From Parapristionchus giblindavisi (lineage: Eukaryota; Nematoda; Chromadorea; Rhabditida; Diplogasteridae), in the NCBI GenBank assembly GCA_943737045.1, contig CALSFV010000256.1, positions 434,001-498,000 on the forward strand: a stretch of DNA of 64,000 nt, in the 5' to 3' direction. Below, piece by piece: positions 36,604 to 48,010 of the stretch; within the stretch, counting starts at the first letter, position 1; each line of letters opens with the position of its first letter. The notes under the pieces are model-generated. The model saw only the letters and a program-made list of their open reading frames with translations. It did no database searches and was not told the origin of the DNA. Both the position numbers and the translations under genes were made by a program.

Positions 36604-39332
36604 TATTTGTAATTTTCATCTTTGCTACCCAAGTCGTAGCATCGTATTTATGCGTACTCCACTATCAAATATTTGATCAGAAATTATACTTTACTTTCGC
36701 ACCGCATAAAGTATATTATTATATTATCTTTATTGTATTTGATCTCCGATAATTGTCTTCGCACAACAGTCGCACAGTATCCGCTGTACCTGAATGAGTA
36801 TTATTCCAGTAGATTCATCTGAATAAAGAAATAAAGAGAATACATAGGAATATAAAGAATTAATAGAACAAAACTTCTGTAATAGAACGGTTGTCTTTGT
36901 CCTCGTTTAAAAGTGCATCAACGAAATGTCATGGATCAGACGACGATCAAGCATCTGAAGATGATGACGTACAATCATTTTAAAAGAAAATAGCACGATT
37001 AGCACAATAAAAACGTAAAATAAACGTACAAAATGCTGGCGGAAGTCAAGGAAAAATATGTATAGGTTGTAGTTTCCATAAAATGTTTGAAGAATCGAAA
37101 ACTGACTTTACTTTGTTGACCGAAATTCGGCTAATCATTCAAGGCACGTTATTTTGACTTTATTTTGTGCCACAGTGGACAACTAAACATGGGAAATAAA
37201 TAACAATGAAAAATCGTAAAAATAACAAATAATCCCCTGCTCGAATTGCGTTCGTAAAATTCACAAAGATTTACTGATATTTTGTGAATTGCGGTAGATG
37301 TTTCTAAGATGGGTCGAATTTTGTTGAGTGTACGATAACTTTGTAATTGACAACTACAATAATACTTTACGCGAGTGTTGGATTACTACTTTTCCAACTA
37401 CTTTTATAATGACAAAATTAACACTACTTTTCACTGTTCCATCTACTTTTCCAAGACTTTAAAGATGGAGACCCTCGAGTTTTTTCGTAACAAGATTGTA
37501 CGAGTAGAATGATAGAGATTTATCACACGAACAGAGCGACATACATTTGCATTTGATTTTGCGTGGTGTTTGAAGCTTGTTATGCGCATTGAAAATAGGC
37601 AAGTAGAGAGTGCCAACCCGATTTGCATTCTTGACTCTCTCACTTTCCCATTGTCACTTACCTCTTCTATATTTAGAGGGAGAGCGCAAGCGAGATGTAC
37701 GTAGGTCAAAGAGAGAACGAACAGCGAAGGGAGGGAAAGGATGGGGGGGTACTGAATGTCTAGTCTTAGCAACTAGTAGCAAGGCAATTTCACAAGTACA
37801 TTTTGTACGGACAATAATACTAATAGAGAACCATTACATGCTTTTTCATGATATACTTCTCATTTAATACCCATTTAGTGCACTAAATCTGCCACAATCT
37901 CTGTACTCTCTTAATGTGTTGCATTCTCTCACTTACTCCCAGTCCAACATTCATAGCCGAACAATTTTTGGTATATCTTTGCGACATTCGTTTGATTAAT
38001 TGATGCTAGATTTCACTTAATACGCCCATGTTTTTCCAGAGTTTCATTTTCATTCTACACATTTTTACACCGTTCCACTTTTGATTTCTGATGTCCCATT
38101 AGACTCTATTCTCACATAATCTTAAGTATCCTATTAACTATTTCATCCCCTCCATATCATGGATTTATTGCATAATCCATATAATGCATATTATCAATAT
38201 CATGCATTTCTACGGTTACGTATTGTTTCTTCCGATAATTTATAATACATTTAAAAATTGGTACGTATTATTTTGTCACGTACTTGATCTTATCATTCAT
38301 AACTCGGTGATATTACAACTTAGCATCTCGTACGTTGAATACACGTTGTATAGTCCGTATAAAATGTACTTGAGTAATTGCCTTGTTACTGGCTGCTACC
38401 CGGGGCACCCCTCGACTTTTTCTCTCCGTGCGTCCGTGAAAATTTAACATTTGTACAAAGGATGAGAAAAAAATACAAAAGAGAATGGAAATAAAAAGGC
38501 TCGAGCCTGCACAATTCGAGAAGTTGTTTATTAAGGCCTGAAATTTTATCACTTATTGTTAGTAAAACCAACGCCGAAATTTATATACACATCTTACACT
38601 AAAATTCATTTCGAAAAAAATAAATTGAGATAGCATAGATCAAGTTAAAAGTAAATATTCGCGAAAAAATGTTCTATGGAAATACAATCAATATCACATC
38701 ATACATATAGGTAGATCAAACGACACTCTATCGTCTCTTGTTTTTTTTCTCAGTAATAAATTTTTTTCACTTTCTTTAGATATTAAAAGAACTTTTTATC
38801 ACGGAAATTCATTATAAGACTTTGAGAATACAAAAATATTCACACACAAAGAAAAAAAGGATGCGTCCAAATGGCCCCGCAGCGGAGAATGTGTACAGAA
38901 CACGACAGGACTGTACGGTGATATGACACGTGTGAGAAATTAGAATGGAATGGACCGATCGTGAGAGTGCGAATAAGAAAAATGACATGAGAAATGTCTA
39001 ATTGAAAGTGGGACACGTGAGATATCACAATTAAAATGAAATAGTGGAAAGCGACATTTGGGAAAAATGTGATAGGAAAATTTTTTAATAAAATATCACT
39101 TCAGAAAACTCTAATTAGAAAACAATTTTCAAGAAAAATCATTTGTGAAAATAACGATGTGGAGACACCCAATAATGAACTGCACAATACGGAAATACCT
39201 CAAGGGAATAAAGTTTTAAACCTTTGTTCTGCATTTTTTCTCCATCTTGATTTGCATTTATATGTTTATGTAAATTGTGAAGTGTTATGTATGTGATGAT
39301 ATCCATTCCATTCCAATCCCTATTCGTATAAC

Positions 39333-40350
39333 TGCTAACAAGGGAAGTGTAAGAAATATCTTTTAGACCTATTGACGAGAGTATTTTTCCTCGATAGCTA
39401 TAGGCAATATAAGGTCGGAACCAAAAAATCAGCGGCTGGCATGCACTTTCCGATTTTATATAATTAATCAAATTTTGTACTTTCGAACGCTCTGTTTTCA
39501 GGCTGTGTATGCTATGAAATAAGGCACCCCTGATAGAGCCCTTGACAGAGCACTGAGAACATGGCCACGTGGTGTAGTGGTATCGTGTTCTCTTCTTGTT
39601 CACTATGTGGGTGGTTCGAATACACCTATGGACGTTTTTCTTTTGCTAATTTTAAAACGTTCCGGACTTGTAATTTTGATCAGAAAAAAATTTAAAATCG
39701 TTTTTCACAATTTTTATGTAGCTGTTGAACTTGAATTTTATCATTTAGGAAAACAAAAGATAAAGCAACATTTCGTTTACCAGCATAGTGATCATTTAAT
39801 TTTGGGAGAGTTTTGCACGGGGACATTTTGATAACTTGTGCATACAATGTTTGGTCAAACTTTCTAAAGTAGTCTTCCTGTCCACAGGGACAATTAATCA
39901 GTGAGATTATTTACGAAATGCTCCAAATGTGAATGAATAGCCGATTGCAATACGGCAAAGTTATGGCCACAGGTTTTTGACAAAATTATAATATTACGCC
40001 CGTTGATAGGTTTGGATTCACCTTTGAGACTCCACCGATGTCCCCGCGCAAAACTCTCCCAAAATTAGATGATCACTATGCTGGTAACGAAATGTTACCA
40101 CTACACCACGTCGTCATGTTCTCAGTGCTCTGTCAAGGGCTCTATCAGGGGTGTCTTATTTCATAGCATACACAGCCTGAAAACAGCGCGTTCGAAAGTA
40201 CAAAATTTGATTAATTATATAAAATCGGAAAGTGCATGCCAGCCGCTGATTTTTTGGTTCCGACCTTATATTGCCTATAGCTATCGAGGAAAAATACTCT
40301 CGTCAATAGGTCTAAAAGATATTTCTTACACTTCCCTTGTAAATATCGTA
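39333..40350. repeat. Palindrome with tRNA-like module in one arm
   Basis: AACAAGGGAAGTGTAAG at the left returns as CTTACACTTCCCTTGT at about 40330-40344. Arms of about 280 bp (to about 39620 and from about 40060) contain ATAGCTATAGGCAATATAAG and its inverse. The loop is about 430 bp. Confidence 0.85.
39563..39633 (+). other. tRNA-like module at the inner end of a palindrome arm
   Basis: A-box-like GTGGTGTAGTGGTATCGTG and B box GTGGTTCGAATAC (39610-39622). The opposite arm (40088-40130) keeps the A-box part only. It resembles a Glu/Gly-type tRNA head but the stems do not close. Confidence 0.5.
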
Positions 40351-40890
40351 CACTCAACAAAATTCGACCCATCGTAGAAACATTTACTGCAAGTCACAAA
40401 ATGTCAGTAAATGTTTGTAAATTTTACAAACACGATTTGAGCATGCGATTATTTGCTATTTTTATAAATTTTCATTATCATTTCTATGTTTCTCATGTTT
40501 ATTTACCTACTGGGGCACAAAATAAAACCGAAATAACGTCTTTTGAATACTTTGTCAAATTTCTGCCGGCCAAGAAGAGTCAGTTTGCGATTCTCTCAAC
40601 TGTTTATGAAGACTACAAACTACAATTTCATTTTCCTTTACTTCGGCCGTCGCGACTCTTCTTGGCCGGCAGAAATTCGACAAAGTATTCAAAAGACGTT
40701 ATTTCGGTTTTATTTTGTGCCCCAGTAGGTAAATAAACTTGAGAAACATAGAAATGATAATAAAAATTTATAAAAATAGCAAATAATCGCATGCTCAAAT
40801 CGTGTTTGTAAAATTCACAAACATTTACTGACATTTTGTGACTTGCAGTAAATGTTTCTACGATGGGTCGAATTTTGTTGAGTGTACGAT
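40350..40890. repeat. Palindrome with TCGTACACTCAAC ends, TA-flanked
   Basis: TCGTACACTCAACAAAATTC at the left and its complement at the right, with TA on each side. Arms meet near 40620 around GGCCAAGAAGAGTC blocks. Half copies lie in units A and B (27770-27995, 37123-37345). Confidence 0.9.
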
Positions 40891-40959
40891 ACTCGGTTAC
40901 TAAAGGTCTGCTTGGAACGAGCTTAATTCAAAATGTTTTTTAAGGAGGAAAGCCTTTCA

Positions 40960-41172
40960 TGATCTACATTTCCTCGATTGGAAGAACAACGGATAAGTGG
41001 AGGAGCTGCCATAGCAGCTATCAATCCCGCTCATAGGATGGCATTACCTATTTCTAAGAAGATTCGAGATAGAGAACATGCTATTGGTATCGCTTTGAGT
41101 AATCCATTCAATCTTCGTGGATTCACCCTTTTGGACTATATTAGTAGTACTCTTGCTCCTTTCCAGAAGTGA
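40960..41172 (+). pseudogene. Coding-like fragment captured in composite element
   Basis: Open + frame including QRISGGAAIAAINPAHRMAL and KKIRDREHAIGIALSNPF, ending APFQK and a stop at 41170-41172. Codon use looks protein-coding and the frame is too regular for random AT-rich DNA. I do not recognise the parent protein. Confidence 0.45.
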
Positions 41173-41506
41173 TTGTTTTTGATAATTGTTGTTGTTGTTG
41201 ATGATAAATTTTTCAGAATATTTTTACATGGGTAATTTCAAGAAAGATTTTTCCTGGACATTGTTTTCTAAATACGTTTTTCCCGGACATCGTTTTCTAA
41301 TTACGTTCTTTCCTGAACATCGTTTTCTAATCGCATTTTTCCCAAATGTCGCTTTCCACGCATTCATTTCAAATGTCATTTCTCACGTCTTCCATTTCCA
41401 ATTAAACATTTCTCAGATCATTCCTCACAAGATGCCCTCGCCCAATCGGTCGTTTCTTAAATGATTTCTCACACGAGTCTTTTTCGCATAATTCGTCTCT
41501 CATGTG

Positions 41507-41955
41507 GTGTTAATTTCTTGTAAATGGAATTGGAAATTGCTAAAAGGGTGTTAATTTTGTCCTCTTGTAAATAGCATTGTAAAATCCAAATAACTCGGTT
41601 CCCTGACTAGTTAGAGACTTGAAACTTGGTTTTTGAGTTAGAAACCACGAAAAAAACTTATAAACGAAGTTTCAATTCGTTATCTCTACAAAGAGCGGAG
41701 ATATTTGCTTTTTACACGATTTTTCAGTAAAAACTCGAACATTCTTGTAAAAAGCAAATATCTCCGCTATTTGTAGAGACTTGAAACTTCGTTTATAAGC
41801 TTTTTTCGTGGTTTCTAACCCAAAAACCAAGTTTCAAGTCTCTAACTAGTCAGAGAACCGAGATATTTGCCTTTTACAATGCTATTTACAAGTGGAGAAA
41901 ATTAACACCCTTTTTACAATTTCCAATTCCATTTACAAGAAATTAACACCACATT
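41507..41955. repeat. Palindrome with GGTGTTAATTTC ends
   Basis: GTGGTGTTAATTTCTTGTAA at the left and the complement at the right. Arms of about 200 bp contain GACTTGAAACTTGG and GCGGAGATATTTGC blocks. Confidence 0.9.
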
Positions 41956-42517
41956 AAATGGAACTTCCATTCTAATTTCTCACACGTGTCATATCACCGA
42001 CTGTACTGTATCAGGAGTGTTTGAGAAAAAAATTCTAGTAAAAATTTCTCGAACGTGATTTCTCGATTTTTATAGAAATTCGAGGAACATCTAGAATAAT
42101 GATATAGGAAAATGTATTCATGACTTTGTCTCCATTTTTCATCAATAACATCATTTATCGATGATAACATAGTCCAAAACACAAGACGATTTTCAACAAT
42201 CATTACAATCAATGAGACAATGTCATAGTATTGACCGTATAAAATGCACTTGTTTATCTTGCACGAGAGTAGCGAGCCAGAGCTACAATGAATTTCTGTG
42301 TTTAGTGAGAGAGTCCAAGCGAGATAGTACGTAAATCAGAGAGCGCGAAGAGAAGGGAAGGGATGGAAATCGATAGTTCTTTCTCTGTTTAGCAGCAGTA
42401 GCAAGGCAATTATGCAAGTACATTTTATACGGACAATAAGAGCAATTTGACGCTTAAAGGGAAGGGATTAACAATGGAATGGTCTCAACTCACAATGGAG
42501 TTATGACTAGAGACATA

Positions 42518-43653
42518 TCACGCCTGTCACGAGAGAATTGAGCTGAGAGTGGGAATGAGGAAAAATGGTGAAATGGGTTAGGACCATTTTTGGACATCTC
42601 TAGGCATGCCCTACCAGCTCCCAAAGTCTCAGTATGCAATTTTCATTTTGGGGCTCAATACACCGGTTCGGTATTTTGAAGTCCCAACTTTGAACATGAA
42701 TTTCTCGCTTCTGGTTCGTTTTAGCGAAAAAGTGTCACAAGAGTGACCCCCGCTCGTTTTTCGAGCCCTATCGTTCTAATCAAACCAGAGGTCATAAAAA
42801 TGATTCTGAACAGAGCATCACTTCGAAGAAAATAACTCAAAAATTTAGGAAAAGGAGGTGCTCTTCTTCCAGTATGTTATTAAGTTTTTCATGCGCTTTC
42901 AAATGAGGGGTTTGCGAAAAAAATACGTTAATGCGTTCGTATGGTTCACCCCCTTGGAAAGTTCCTGATGATTTGAAGTCATTTTCGCCCAACCACAATC
43001 TCTCGTTTTACACACTCTCTCGCCGGAGAATGAAAGAAATAGAGGGGAGTGAAAGGGGGGGAAACGATATGTTTCATTCCGCACCGCGCACTCGATACCG
43101 TGCGGTGCAGAAGGGAATGGGACGGAATGAAAGGAATGGGCGAGAGAGTGTGTGAAACGAGAGATTGTGGGTGGCGAAATTGACTTCAAATCATCAGGAA
43201 AATTCCAAGGGGATGAACCGTACGAACGCATTAACGTATTTTTTTCGCAAGCCCCTCATTCGAAAGAGCATGAAAAACTAAATAACATACTGGAAGAAGA
43301 GCACCTCCTTTTCCTAATTTTTTGAGTTATTTGCTTCGAAGTGTAGCTCTGTTCATAGACATTTTCATGACTTCTGGTTTCCTTAGATCGATAGAGATCG
43401 AAAAAGAGCGGGGGTTACTCTTGCAACACTTTTTCGCTAAAACGAACCAGAAGCGAGAAATTCGTGTTCAAAGTTGGGACTTCACCTTACCGAACCGGTG
43501 TATTGAGCCCCAAAATGAAAATTGCATAATGAGACTTTGGGGGCTGGTATGTCATGCCTAGAGATGTCCAAAAATGGTCCTAACCCATTTCACCATTTTC
43601 GCTCTATTCCTATGAATTGCAAATTTAGCTCAATTCTCTCGTGACAGGCGTGA
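42518..43653. mobile_element. 1.1-kb palindrome with TCACGCCTGTCACG ends, TA duplication
   Basis: Termini TCACGCCTGTCACGAGAGAA (42518) and its complement ending GGCGTGA (43653), TA at 42516-42517 and 43654-43655. Unit A has one uninterrupted site at 30096-30097. The arms are symmetrical almost to the axis near 43085. A purine-rich GAGGGGAGTGAAAGGGGGGG stretch marks the centre. Confidence 0.9.
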
Positions 43654-43892
43654 TATACCACTTGAACCGTGATTCTGTCTGGAAATCCTTTGAGTCTACT
43701 TGCCACGAGCTTCTGGTATTCGAAAAAATCGATAATGAAATGTTGCATTTCGAGGCTTATTGTTAGCAGGCCAACTTAAGATTCAGTTCACTGCTTAATG
43801 AACCTTCTAGAGAAGTGCAATTAAAAAAATTTTTTTGAAAAAAAAACTGAAATAGACTTTGACTTAAATTTTGTAAAATGTTTATAAAAATG

Positions 43893-43955
43893 GATGCGAG
43901 ATGGGAACGAACCAAGAACCAACATAATACATTCATGTACACTACACCACAAGGT
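43893..43955 (-). other. tRNA-like module, unit B
   Basis: Copy of the module at 30335-30395, minus strand, B box GGTTCGTTCCC. Confidence 0.45.
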
Positions 43956-44236
43956 TCATTGAGAAGAGAACTGAATCTTAATTTCAATTAGAAATACAAC
44001 ATTTCATTATCGATTTTCTCGAAAACCAGAAGCTCGTGGCAAGTAGACTCAACGGATTTATAGATAGAACATGATCGTTCGAATAGTATAGTCATACCTC
44101 CATGGTGAGTTGAGATCATTCCCTTGTAAGTACATATTTCTGTACTGTTCATGGATATGGTTGATTGCACAGGTGAAATACATACATATTCAGGCAAGAT
44201 TTATAATCTTCATAATACAAGCATACAAGACGTGTA

Positions 44237-47200
44237 ATGACTAGTCTCCCATACGGATACGACTATGAAAAGCTTTATTTCATGGACTTTTTCTTCGTGT
44301 AAGAATTTCTTTGTTTTGAAAAAACGAAATATGCCTCAATATTTTTTTGAGAATTATCATGATCTTATTACTACACATGACATTTTTATGCTGAAAGTTA
44401 ATTATGCCTTTTTCTTTGCATTTCCATTTTCCATTTTCTTGCACTTTGTATTTTCCAGTATTTATATTATAGGTATCAAAAGATAGTGGGTTCTCTCTCA
44501 ATTGTAATTGTTCATCCCGCAACATTCTACATGATTTATCGACAGAAATATCGGATGAAAAAAGATATTCGGTGGGGATATGTCGCTAATCAGGTAAAAG
44601 TAAAACATCGATAATTTTGCTTATTGTTAGTTGTTATTTTTTTCAGTTAGGAATGCTTTCTTTTGATATTATCTTCAATTTTGGGATTTGCTTCTATCCC
44701 ACCAGTCCTTATCCAGGATTTTATTGTGAAGGACCGATATGTACTAATTGGAATGTTTCAAAACTAGTAATATTGGTTAGTAAGAGCATACAATCAAACA
44801 CATACAGTCAAAACGAGAGAAAAGGACAAGTAGGAGCTAATACGGGAAAATATTATTTATCCTCTTATCCTATATTACTCTTTTTTTCCACACTTTTACA
44901 AAAAAATAAATAAGTTCCTTCACAATTATTTCAAATACTGAAAATGAGTCACTTTCCATTTTGGTCATTGTCGCTTTCAAGATCTAAAATTCGTATCTAA
45001 TTTTATTCAACATTGCTCTTCTTATCATAGACCCTTCTCTCCTTCAAAAATGCATCATTACCAGACATTCCAACTTTTTCAATCAATTTAAAATTTGTTT
45101 ACTCTTGCTTAATTGGGTTGGTGCCACCTTTGAATGAAACTCCAATGTCATTTTCTATGAAAATAAAGTTATAAAATTGAAAAATAAGGGAAATATGGAA
45201 AAATCTGCGACAATTCTGTAAAATCTCCTACTTTTGTCGTTTTCTTTCGTGTTGACGGTATGTACATTGTATATACAATATTTCATCTGTGTATAATGAT
45301 ATGGATTGCTATGTGAGAAAAGTAAGACAATGAAGGAATATTGAATTCTTTATTCGCAGACGTTTTGAGACTTACGTCTCATCATCATTGCAGGGATTAT
45401 CTCAAACTTGGGCTTTTAACCGACCATATTTCATTTGAATCATGACCATTTGAAGCATTTTTCCTTTTTTTGTATTAAATAATTCCTAAAAATCGTTAGT
45501 AGAGATCCCTCATGCGAGAAAAATTCAATTAATTACTACACCATTGTTTATGAATCGCAAGGTCCGCTGATCTTCTTGTCATGCAACAGATCTTGTAGAC
45601 TCCGAGATTATAACGCATAATAAGGAGTCAAAGAGGATAAATCGATTGATAGTCTTTTCGAATTGGTTTGAAAATATCGACTTTCAAGCGACATCTCAGA
45701 ACATTTGAAATGGCTTTCTTTCAGTTTATTCATTCTTTCGCGGTTCTCACTCCTGTTACACCAATTCACTTCATTCTGCTACGTATGCATCAAATGGTTT
45801 TAGTGGGAACTGAAAGTACATTCAAACTTTCAATAAGGCAAGCTTTCCAATTACAATTTATTTATTTTCGTTACTTACCCCTCGAATGTTCCAGAACGCA
45901 ATTCATCATTATTATTTTTGACATTATAAGTTTATTTACCAATCTGGTTGGATTTCCTGTTCTAGGCAAAGATTCGGAAAATTATGATATGCTAGTTCAG
46001 GTACTGTTAATGAAGATATGCAACAAAGTCAAACCTATTACGAAACAAGAGCTTTTCAATAAGATTCTACTAGAACAGTGCTACAAACAGCTCTATCAAG
46101 TGATTTAACGAAGGTTTAAAGTTGCAAAAAAGTTTTTCTCTGAGTGGGAATCGATCTTGCGGGAGTGAGATGTGTCGAGCTCTCTCCAAAATTCCCGCCT
46201 AACTCGCGCGTTTGTTATGATGAGTCGCGGCGCGTGCCCGTTGCGATTCACCACAACCCGTGCGCGAGTTGTAAATAAACCGCGCGCGACTCACTTCCTT
46301 CCTTTTCTACTTCCCTTGACCTGGCTTTACTTATGCAGCGTTCAGAACTTGGAAAATGCACGAAAATGCTCGATTTTGGCTAAAAAAAAAGATGGTGTTA
46401 AGCACTTTAAAAAACGTTGAAACTCGTTGGTTCATAGAAAACAACTAAATTTTTTCGTATACTGAAATAAATATCATATGATCCTGTTATGAGCTCTTTA
46501 AGCGAAACAAAACGAAACTGCTACGAAAATTCAACATAGCCAGTCCATATTTCAAATATTCACTAAATACCAATTAAATTTATTTTACTTTTCAATTTTC
46601 CATCTACATTTCCTCGATTTTAACACCACTTTAGTTACCAGAGATACAATATTTTGTCGAACGAGGAGGAACTATGATGATCTTCGGAACAATCGGAAAT
46701 GCTGAGTTGTTCAAAATAGGTAAAATAGTAATGATACATATTATTTCTTGAATTTAGGCACACTTTCACAAACCTTTAATATGGCGACGCATATTGTCAA
46801 CGGCCTCTTATTCTTCGTTACATTTGCCTTACGTGCGTACGCCGTAACCCCCTCCGCTGCGTCTCCGTCGTTACGGCAGAGGTTACGGCGCAGGCACGTA
46901 AGGCAAATGTAACGAAGCATTAATTTCGAACACATTTCTCAGTTTCCTGACAAAATAGAGAATATTAAGACAGGTTTCATATAGTATTACACTTTTTTTT
47001 CAGAAATTGTAATATTCTTCGTAGTTATCTTCACACTCGTCCCTTCATTCATCTTCTTTGTTTCTCATGGAATCATCACTGTCATGAAACGAAATGTAGT
47101 CTTATCAATGTATTTGTTTTTATATGAATATTTGTAGAAGACGTCGATATCGACGACATCGCAAAAGTTGCAAATGCGATTTATAAAAGTTTTCCTTGGA

Positions 47201-48010
47201 CAGGTTACTATTCTTTTGAATATTATGTATGTACTCCGAAATTATCGTACCCGCTCGTAAATCTAGAGCGCTACGTGAACAGAAAGACTTTGTCCATTCA
47301 TATGATATATCCCGACCTACCGTCTGTCTTCCCCAACTCACCTTTTTTATTTTGTTTGACTAACATTATATTAAATTCTCTTTTTGAATTTTCTATTATT
47401 TTATACTTTTTTCAATATTCTTTTTCAAAAATCTTGTGTGGGCTCGTCTACTGATTAGGTCCAACCCACACGGGGCGGTTCCGGTGTCTAGAACCGAGGG
47501 CCGAAACATCGGATCGCAGTTTTGATTTAGTCTCTATGTTTCTTTTTTCTCTCTCTCTCTCTCTGGCACAGTCATTCTATTCTTTTTCTATCTCCTCATA
47601 ATTCATATGACTTTGTATATTCGTCATTAATTTACACTACACTGCTTATCATCATTAATTATTTCTCAGCTGATTGTCGGTGTAATCTTCTACTGTTCAC
47701 CTCTTCTAATGCATCTTATGTCAATGACGTTTGATTTGAGTGGCATGCCTCCCATACTTTCTGCACTTTACAGATTATCACTGGTGGTACGTTTTCGAAA
47801 ATCTGCCCATTAAAATATTGTTTTAAGATGTTTCTAGCAAGCTCGGCCTGTTTAGTCTCCGTCGTATTCCTTTCGAAAAGTTTAAGTGCAGAAAAGGTTT
47901 GTTTATGATGGTGATTATTACAGTTTCGGCAAATTTCAGCAAAGACTATTAACCAGAATACTACCGGAAGGAACAGTGTCACCTCGTATTAGTGCTCTCT
48001 CACATTGAGA
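44237..48010 (+). CDS. Str-superfamily (sri/srh-like) chemoreceptor, copy C
   Basis: Third, most diverged receptor copy. Exon 4 (45725-46000, 276 bp) stays open through the fourth membrane segment into GFPVLGKDSENYDMLVQ, unlike copies A and B. Exon 5 starts at LPEIQYFVERGGT (about 46630), exon 6 at about 47004 with VIFFVVIFTLVPSFIFFV, exon 7 at 47139 with KTSISTTSQKLQ, and exon 8 has LIVGVIFYCSPLLMHLM. The intron enlargements of A and B (satellite and 750-bp palindromes) are absent. The last exon has lost one T beside its acceptor, so the cytoplasmic tail would end early; seven segments could still be made. Whether it is expressed is unknown. Confidence 0.65.
44805..45258. mobile_element. MITE in receptor C intron 3, TA duplication
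   Basis: Left end CAGTCAAAACGAGAGAAAA and right end complement CCGTCAACACGAAAGAAAA, TA at 44803-44804 and 45259-45260. Units A (22313) and B (31233) read straight through the same TATGTACA site, so the site is empty there. Related in its ends to 3573-4165. Confidence 0.85.
45310..45475. other. Unit C-specific sequence in intron 3
   Basis: About 160 bp that units A and B lack at this point, with CGTTTTGAGACTTACGTCTC, a short palindrome, in the middle. No terminal repeats identified. Confidence 0.4.
46130..46320. other. GC-rich stretch with inverted GCGCG blocks
   Basis: Contains AACTCGCGCG, GAGTCGCGGCGCGTG, TGCGCGAGTTG and CGCGCGCGACTCA, which can pair in more than one way. It stands out in the AT-rich receptor C intron 4. 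No gene recognised. Confidence 0.45.
46815..46918. repeat. 100-bp hairpin element, copy C
   Basis: Same inverted CGTTACATTTGCCTTACGTG ends as in units A and B, with a slightly longer centre (CCCCCTCCGCTGCGTCTCC). Confidence 0.9.
47436..47514 (+). ncRNA. Candidate structured RNA, copy 2
   Basis: P1 is GTGTGGG (47436-47442) with CCCACAC (47465-47471); P2 is CGGTTC (47476-47481) with GAACCG (47491-47496), loop CGGTGTCTA; P3 is CCGA with TCGG around AACA. Compared with copy 1 (19233-19316) the loops are conserved while the P1 stem is rewritten and the outer P2 pair changes G-C to C-G. It lies in the intron between receptor C exons 7 and 8. Confidence 0.5.

Larger units (their letters stand above)
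38916..41999. mobile_element. Composite 3.1-kb element with ACTGTA target duplication
   Basis: Inverted termini CGGTGATATGACACGTGTGA (38916) and its complement ending at 41999. ACTGTA flanks both sides (38910-38915, 42000-42005); unit A has a single ACTGTA at 29575-29580. Subterminal sequence contains degenerate units of ATTAGAAAACGATGT type (right side, inverted, 41270-41340; left side 39108-39130). Nested inside are a palindrome with a tRNA-like module (39333-40350), a second palindrome (40350-40890), a coding-like fragment (40960-41172) and a third palindrome (41507-41955). No transposase was recognised. Confidence 0.85.
30594..44160 (+). repeat. Tandem unit B of the receptor locus
   Basis: Second copy of the unit, 13.56 kb between start codons 30673 and 44237. 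The excess over unit A (about 4.6 kb) is explained by three insertions: 34936-35430, 38916-41999 and 42518-43653. The rest is nearly identical to unit A. Confidence 0.95.
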
